Assembly: GCA_051294375.1 (NCBI GenBank)
Contig: JBJCIZ010000028.1
Coordinates: 868,437-932,436, forward strand
Source of the DNA: Paraspadella gotoi
Taxonomy: Eukaryota; Chaetognatha
Direction of reading: 5' to 3'
DNA: 64,000 nucleotides
The notes below the pieces were generated by a model. That model had not been told where the DNA came from and did no database searches. It saw only the letters and a program-made list of their open reading frames with translations. Made by a program: the position numbers and the translations under genes. This document shows positions 57,531 to 64,000 of this stretch, piece after piece (position 1 is the stretch's first letter; every line of letters begins with the position of its first letter).

Positions 57531-59765
57531 ATGAAAATCGTCGAGTTTCGTATCCCGATGCCGATGACGCTGGAGGAATACAGGATCGGGCAATTATTCA
57601 CCACCACAGGTCGCGGGGTTTTATTGAGAGAATGTTGAGAAATTAACCCGAAGAATTCCTGGGGACTAAACGGGGGGAGTAAACAGTAAAACGAAAGCTG
57701 TAACCGTTAAATGATCCAAATGTACAAATCCTCGTCCCAGAAATGAGCAAGAACGAGACGGGCGGCGGTGACGGGGTCTCTGTTCTCGAGGACCGACCCT
57801 TTAACGACTTCCCACTCAACCTCGGCTATAACTCTGGTCACTACACCATGAAAAAATACTTTATGAAGAAAAAGGCCAACGCTTTCATTCAGGCCCTCGC
57901 GCCAAAGGTTATGCGCGAAAGTCTTTGGTTCCGGTTTGGAGTGGTTTTTTTTTTTTTTTTTTGATCCATGGGTTTTTGGGTAACTGTTGCTTTGACACAT
58001 GAGTAAATTGATATTGTGGGAGTATCAACATGACCATTTTGAGAATTTCCTGGCTTTACGTTATCTAGGGGTCCTTGGAGTTCGAAGAAGAGTCTTGGAA
58101 CGCCTACCCTTATTGCAAGACAATCGTTACCAATCCCGCCTACATGAAGGTTCCCTTTCCTTAGCGAGAGACGTTGGAACGTTGAGAACTGTTTAAATTC
58201 TTTGTTTCGCTACAGGACGCGTTCGGCATGACCATAGAAACGATGCATGCCCAGGATGGAGGTTCAGAAATTTTCTCATGATAGGATGTCTAAAACCTTA
58301 AGTCTGACTGAAAGTATCCATGGCAGGAACTCAAGAGAACATCCTCCACCTCTCTGCGGCCGAGCTTCGGGAACGCAAAGTCGTTTTCGTAGACATTCTC
58401 GACAAAACTATAACGAGCGACGCGGATGACCCCGACATCGCCACCTTCCAGGTTGGAAAGGGTGTTGGAGTGGTGTTGAAGAGGCCGTGGGTTATCGACT
58501 TTGGCAGGGTCTTCATTAGTTGGAATCAATGGCAACTTGATCCTAGTTTTGTTTCGCCATCATTTTTTTAAAAAATTACGTTAAGATCTTCTGATTTTTC
58601 ATCCTCCCAAACTTCATAAAGACCCAGACCCTACCACACAATCGGGGCCCTTTACAGCCTGGGTGGAATCTCTCGGAATCTGTCGACCAACTCCTCGCGA
58701 TCACCGACTCCCTGTCCGACTTCGACTTGAATGTCGACATGGAATCACTCAACGAATCCAACGCGCCCCCGACAGATTCCGACGCTCAACCCAACGGCGA
58801 TCAAGAGTCGCCTAATTACAGGAAGCCCATGCCGATCATGTGTTGTTACAAGGTATCGCGGCGGCGGCGTTTTTGATCCACAGTCTTTATTCTCTTTTCT
58901 AGACGACACCTGCATTTCGCTTTATCGGTTATCCTTTTTAATATTTTTGACTTTTTACCAAAGTCGGTTTTAGGATGCACGTTTTATAATATATCTGTAA
59001 TTTAGTTATAAATTACACATGGGAATTATTATTATTATTATATTATTATTAACTTTTCTTATTGTTATTGTTCATAATTATCATATTATATTATCATATC
59101 ATATTCATAATATATAGTCAAATTTATTAATTTTTATATTTATACCGAATTGTCAATGCTGATGAAGACTCGTAAATCTCAGAGTCGAAACATGACCGTT
59201 CATTAATACATTAAAATCCAATTTAAACTTTTCACTAAATACATTTATTTTAAAATTGATTAAAATTTTTAAATTTGAAATTTTAAAATAAAGTCTAATT
59301 TAGTAAAACAAGTAATCTTGAAATTTTTCATATATATATGTATATATATATATATATGTATATATTATATTATCATACCATATTCATATTATCAATATGA
59401 TATTTGATTCCGTTTAAAAAGCTCGTCCGCCTCCATTTCAAATTCGTGGGAATTCAAGAAGTCGTCGAAAAGATGCTCCTCAAGAATCAAAAACTCCTCA
59501 TGGGTAAAACAATAACTAGTTTTAGTCTTAAAATGTAATATAAAACTACACAATTATAATGTTAATTTCGTCTTTGTTCCAACCAAAACCATTTCCTCGC
59601 CCGAAAAAAAAAGCCAAGTTCAATAAGAAAGTTTTCCTTTGGATGGACAGATGGTTCCATCTCAGCATAGACAAAATTCGGGAGATGGAGCGAGATGCCA
59701 AGGATGAACTGGAGCGGCAAAGGCGGGAAGGGGAGTTACGGGGTGGCGGCATGGAGGAAAAGTAG
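57531..59765 (+). CDS. Phosphatidylinositol transfer protein (PITP family)
   Basis: Exons: 57531-57609, 57741-57907, 58069-58149, 58216-58261, 58327-58451, 58622-58852, 59422-59503, 59614-59765; 320 residues. START-like lipid-transfer protein moving phosphatidylinositol and a second lipid between membranes. Seen: [105 protein letters not shown], and [20 protein letters not shown] at the C-terminus. It fits the short PITPNA/PITPNB or PITPNC1 type rather than the large RdgB type, since nothing follows the domain. An acidic insertion of about 30 residues lies between RGPLQPGW and PIMCCYK (exon 6). Confidence 0.93.
59020..59400. repeat. AT-rich low-complexity sequence
   Basis: (ATT)n and TATCATATTA words at 59020-59115, and (TA)n/TATATATG at 59330-59365, surround the hammerhead-like motif. 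Confidence 0.85.
59155..59204 (+). ncRNA. Hammerhead-ribozyme-like motif
   Basis: In PITP intron 6, sense strand. Order: stem I 5' AATG (59155-59158), core CTGATGA (59159-59165), one bulged A, stem II GACTC/GAGTC (59167-59171 and 59182-59186) with a 10-nt loop, core GAAA (59187-59190), a 2-bp stem III AC/GT with a 6-nt loop, the cleavage triplet GTT (59198-59200), and stem I 3' CATT (59201-59204). All conserved core positions are present. The very short stem III resembles hammerheads carried by Penelope-like and other metazoan retroelements. Activity is not shown. Confidence 0.6.
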
Positions 59766-60209
59766 CCGGAGCTGGAAAAAGAAAACCGACTTTGTGGGCG
59801 GTGTGAAACGAGGCGAAATATATTTTGAGGGTAGGAAAAACCATGGAGAAATGAGGGGGAATCTCGATCTTAAAGTTATAATTTTACTAGTCATTTTTTG
59901 TTACAGCCGCGACACCGATAACATTATTTATGCCTTTAAACAATTATTTACATCACTCTTGACTATTTTTTTAAAAAAATGGCTGATTTCCAATTTTTAC
60001 CAGATTTTCAATGTTTTTTTTTCTTTTTTTAGATGCAAGGCCACGGATTAGAATATTTACGGATTCTTTTAAAGTTTGGCTGTTAAATTCGTTGTAGACT
60101 CGAAAACTCGATAGCAAAAACTTGAAAAAAAACAACAAAAACGTTATTCCAGTTGTTACACATCAGTTTTTGATTAAACTAGTCAATATCCGTCCGTCAG
60201 CCCGACATC
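59766..60209. other. Intergenic region PITP to REXO1
   Basis: 444 bp, AT-rich, no gene seen. Confidence 0.5.
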
Positions 60210-63200
60210 ATGTTTGCCTCCTCGGGCTACTTTAAGAGCGTCCCATGCCCTTACTATGTCAGCGGCCTTTGTGAACGGCCTTATTGCCACTTTAAACACG
60301 CGCTTCCGGAAAAGCCAGTGCCTTACGCAAGGGCGGCTCCTGCCGCTCCGACGCCGTCGGACGCGCGGAAGGGATCAGGTGAGCACTGAGCAGTTTGGGA
60401 TTTCCTTGTCGAGTTGTTAAACCATTATAACAATTATCCCCTCATTCAATACATAAATAGCTTTTTATCTCCTGACTTTTGACAAACATGGTAGGGTTAT
60501 GGCCTGCATCCCTCTTACATCCTCTCTTATCACAGAAAGACCCTACCTTTTAATCAAGGCTCTCTCACAATCAGTCTACTTACAGTGTTACCCCCATGTT
60601 TCAGCCATTTTTTCTCCAAAAAATTTATTTGCCACAGGCTTATGTTAACCTATTTTATTCGGTATTTGGTATTCCTTCAAACTTATACATCTTTGAAATT
60701 CCTATTTCACCTCCCGCCCCCCCAGCGTCGCCTTCGTCCTCTTCATCAAGTAATCCCCCGTCGACGGGCAATTTGGCGACGATCTCCGCCTCCCTCGACG
60801 CCGTCCGCAAATCCCCGGCGCCGACGGGTCTCCCTCAGCTCCTCGATCTCTTCTCGCAGGTTTGCTGACGTCCGGATCGGAAAACTACGCCACGCCCACT
60901 GTATATCTATTAACCCGAACGTGCCACGCTCTAGTTTACCGAGGTCATCTCCGAGGTCAAGAACGCCGTGGTGCAGCAAACCGACCGGAAGGGATCGTCC
61001 ACCGACGTCGCCGACGAGGATGCGGGGACGGCTGCGACTTTGTCCGGCGTTTCCGGCGAAGCTCCCCCGACGGCGAAGACGAGCGAAGCGACGACGTCGA
61101 TGGCCAACGAGATTCCGTTCGGGATTCCAAAAGCCTCTTACAATCTGCAGCGGCCCGTCGTTGGTGAGAAGTTGTGAATGAAATTGCATTGACCAATTGA
61201 CTCAGTCTAGCAGAACGTGTACGTCCTCGTTGTCCCTCTGATCAGGACTCAGAGTATTTATTTACGTTTTAAGGTATAAACGTTGTCGAGCATTACTATC
61301 TTGCAAGAGATTTTTCCTATGTACGAGGATTATCGATTTTGATTATTGGCGTTTTCGTTTCTTTTAGTTAAGCCCAAGTGCAAGGTCAAGCTACCTCAAC
61401 ATTATCCCGCTTACAATCCGACGCCAAAGAGTATTTTGGTGAGTATTAAATTAAGAATTTATATACTGTCCTGCTTACAAGTTCCTTCATTAATGAAAGA
61501 TCATAAATTTCGTGAAATTAAAGATTAGTCGAAGGATAATGTACAGAGCTTTCGCCTTAATAACCTTATATTGATAACTGCAATATGCAAATGAGATCGT
61601 ATGCATTGACATACAATTTTAATTTTAATTACAACAGCGACAACAGCAGCATCAGAAACAGAGTGAAGCTCAGCATCATCCGCAGCAGCAGCAGCAGGAG
61701 CCTCCCGCCCCCAAAATCATCCCTCTTAACCCGGTGGAGGAAAAGGAGGGAAAAAGAGATCAAGAAAATGAGAGAGAGAAGGATGAAGAAGGAGAGAAAG
61801 AAGGAGAAGAAGAAGGAGAGAAAGAGGGAGGAGACGGGAAGGAGAATGTGGAGGAAGAAGCAAATGAAGGAGAAGTGGAGTCGGAAAAGAAGAAAGTGGA
61901 GAGAGAAGGAGAGGGGCTAGAGGAGGTGGAGCAGGAGGAAGAGGAGCAGAAGGAAAAGGAGAAGTCGGGCGTCGACCAAGTAATTGAGGAAGACGCAGAA
62001 TCGAAAGTCGCGGACGACGAGACCAACGACTTGGAGGAAGGCAACGACGTCGCCGACTCCGTCTCCGAAGACGTCGCCGAAACGACGGCTCCCTCGACGG
62101 CGCCGCCCGAAACCGGCGTCACCGGCGTCGATGGATCATCCCCAGTCGACGCCAACAAATATCTCTTGGCGACGACGACGCGTCCGAGTTCTTCCCTCGA
62201 ATACGATCCCGTCTGCAATTACGAGGCGGAGACCGACGCCGTCAGAAAGCGGAAGAGCAACGAGGGCGCGCCGCCCGAAAATGCGGCGTCGGAGACCGCG
62301 CCGGGGTCGGAGGGCTTGGCATCGTCGCCGGTTCGAGCGGAGAAGAAGAAAAAGTTTAACTTGAACCGCGCGGGGCCGTTTACTGGGAGGAGAGGAGGGA
62401 AGAAGGAGGCGGGGGAGGAGAATAAGGGGGATGGAGTGGGCGAGGGGATTTCGAAGACGTCGACGAGTTCTGAAGGAGAAGAACCCGTTAAATCTCAAAG
62501 AAGGAAGACTGAAAAATCGGAGAAGGCTGCGGCGGCGGCGGCGGCTGAAGCTGCGTCCGCTGCGAGAATCGACGTAAAGGTGGGAAAAGAATCTCGAAAG
62601 GAGAAAAAAGAGAATAAAAGTAAAGGAGCCAAAACGACGACGACGACGAAGACGACGAAGACGACGAAGACGAAGACGAAAGAGGAAAAACTTAAAACCA
62701 TCGACGACATTTCCGACGATTCGTTGGATGACGACGATGTTGGGGACGACGAAAAAGTTGAGGGAGTCGGTGCGACCGATTGCAAGAAGACTCGCCGTTC
62801 CTCCTCGGAGGAGGAGAGAGAGATCATTAAGAGAGAGATTGAAAAGGGGAGGGGTTCGTCGGAGGCGAAGGCGACGGTAGAGGCGAAGGCGAAGACGACG
62901 GCGGCGAAGGCGAAGAAGGACAAGTTAACGATGGCCGACATCTCGTCGGATTCTCTGTCCGAGGATGAGGACGAAAAACCGACGAAAATTGAAAAGAGGA
63001 AAGATGAAGCGAAGAAGAAGGAAGAGAAAAATGAGAATGGAAGAAGAGTTGACGAAAAGGAAAGAAAGAAAGAAGAGAAGAAAGGAAAAGAGAAGGAAGG
63101 AAAAGAGAAGGAAGGAAAAGAGAAGGAAGAAAAGGAGACAGTAAAACGGGACAATAAGCGTCATGAAAAGAACGACTCGCGAACCAAAGATCATAAGGAC

Positions 63201-64000
63201 AAGAAGGAAAGTCACAAGGACAAATCGCGAAAACACGAAAGTCGCAATGACAAGAAATCGTCGGAAAGACATCGCGAGGAACCGTCCAAGGACAAGTCGA
63301 CATCGTCGACGTCGTCTCATCGACGAAGCAAACACGAAAACAAACGTGAACGGGAAAACAAAGAAGAAAACAATGATTTTGCTGGGAGAGAGAAAGGAAA
63401 ATCTAAAAGGAAAGCCACGAGCGACGGGAAGTCGAAGGAAGACGGGAAGAATGACGGGAAGGAGACTGGAAAGAAAACTAGTAGTCGAAAAGACGGGGAG
63501 AAAAAAATATCTTCATCGAAAAAAGGAGACGCGAAAGTCGAAGAGAAAAACTCGAAATCTTCGAGCGAAAGGAAAACATCCGGCGGCGGAAATTCTCGGC
63601 ACCGGAGCGGCCGGAAAGATGGTGGGAGGAAAGAGGATAAGATTTTGAAGAAATCGAGGAGAAGGTCGTCTTCTTCTTCTTCTTCTTCCTCGTCCTCTTC
63701 TTCCTCCTCCTCTTCCTCCTCGTCGGAGGACGAAAAAGAAAAGCGTCCGAGCGTCAAGAGAAAAGTCAGCGACGCCGCCGACGCCGGCGCCGCCAAGAAA
63801 CGAAAGAAGGAGAGCGGCGCCGCGGCGCGCCCGGACCTCACGGACGACGCCATCAAGGAGGCGGAGGACGTTGAGAAGCGGCTCGTCAAGAAGATCAACG
63901 ATCAGCTGTTCGGAGATACGAGCAGCGAGGAGGAGGAAAAGGGAGGAAAGGAAAAGGGAGGAAAGGAAAAGGGAGGAAAGGAAAAGGGAGGAAAGGAAAA
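60210..64000 (+). CDS. REXO1: RNA exonuclease 1 homolog, N-terminal part (3' partial)
   Basis: Exons: 60210-60378, 60726-60859, 60935-61163, 61368-61438, 61638 to beyond the window end; phases close and the last frame is open to 64000. The N-terminus SGYFKSVPCPYYVSG...YCHFKH is a CCCH zinc finger like that of REXO1 (human begins with a similar GFF...CPY...YCHFRH). Exon 2 (LATISASLDAVRKS) and exon 3 (FTEVISEVKNAV) may correspond to the conserved helical segment after the finger, and SSSLEYDPVCNYEAE matches the LEYDPLSNY motif of REXO1. The middle is extremely Lys/Glu/Ser-rich, with SR-like and poly-Ser blocks and a 15-bp repeat at the edge. The DEDDh exonuclease domain would lie outside the window. 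A nuclear Elongin-associated protein in vertebrates. Confidence 0.88.
63937..64000 (+). repeat. 15-bp coding tandem repeat (Gly-Gly-Lys-Glu-Lys)
   Basis: At least four exact copies of AAAAGGGAGGAAAGG encode a pentapeptide repeat in REXO1 and run off the window. Confidence 0.95.

Noticed and set aside
62495-63335. Long minus-strand Ser/Phe-rich frames over REXO1
   Set aside because: Shadows of the Lys/Glu-rich coding strand; they contain no domain and the plus frame is supported by the CCCH and LEYDP motifs.

Overview
The window is nuclear DNA of an animal. All genes are split by short, AT-rich GT-AG introns, and the exons are GC-rich and full of CpG. The gene set is metazoan: a five-Ig-domain membrane protein, NT5C2, ATP5F1D, a BTBD17-like protein, CHP1, PLPBP, an SH3-WW-PH-RhoGAP protein, ALKBH6, a PITP and REXO1. 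Twelve genes in 64 kb is compact and suggests an early-branching invertebrate. A sponge of the homoscleromorph type is my guess from compactness alone; nothing in the sequence proves it.

Layout, all on the + strand: 1-5618 Ig-superfamily type I membrane protein (5' end outside the window); 7081-12491 NT5C2; 13182-15134 ATP synthase delta; 15571-22359 BTBD17-like; 23885-25702 CHP1; 25440-31640 an assembly-duplicated 3' flank of CHP1 with N gaps; 31709-39412 a long coiled-coil protein; 39966-41638 PLPBP; 42856-50739 ARHGAP9/12/15/27-type RhoGAP; 52706-53874 ALKBH6; 54529-57241 an unrecognised membrane protein; 57531-59765 phosphatidylinositol transfer protein; 60210-end REXO1 (3' end outside the window). 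I rebuilt each gene exon by exon by checking splice-site dinucleotides, codon phase and family similarity. All junctions close in phase except in three genes that each lack exactly one base.

The genes are unrelated housekeeping and signalling genes and do not form an obvious pathway. Some gaps between them are only about 290-700 bp.

The non-coding part holds the more unusual signals. A POU-octamer-like intronic motif (core ATGCAAAT) lies in the 3' half of introns when forward and in the 5' half when reversed, with no exception among the exact intronic copies I found. There is a hammerhead-ribozyme-like sequence in a PITP intron, a 1.8-kb hAT-like element with long inverted repeats and a telomere-like core, an 81-nt near-perfect palindrome, several dispersed repeat families, and a retroelement relic. 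The assembly is of draft quality: five N runs, duplicated contigs and single-base deletions in coding exons.
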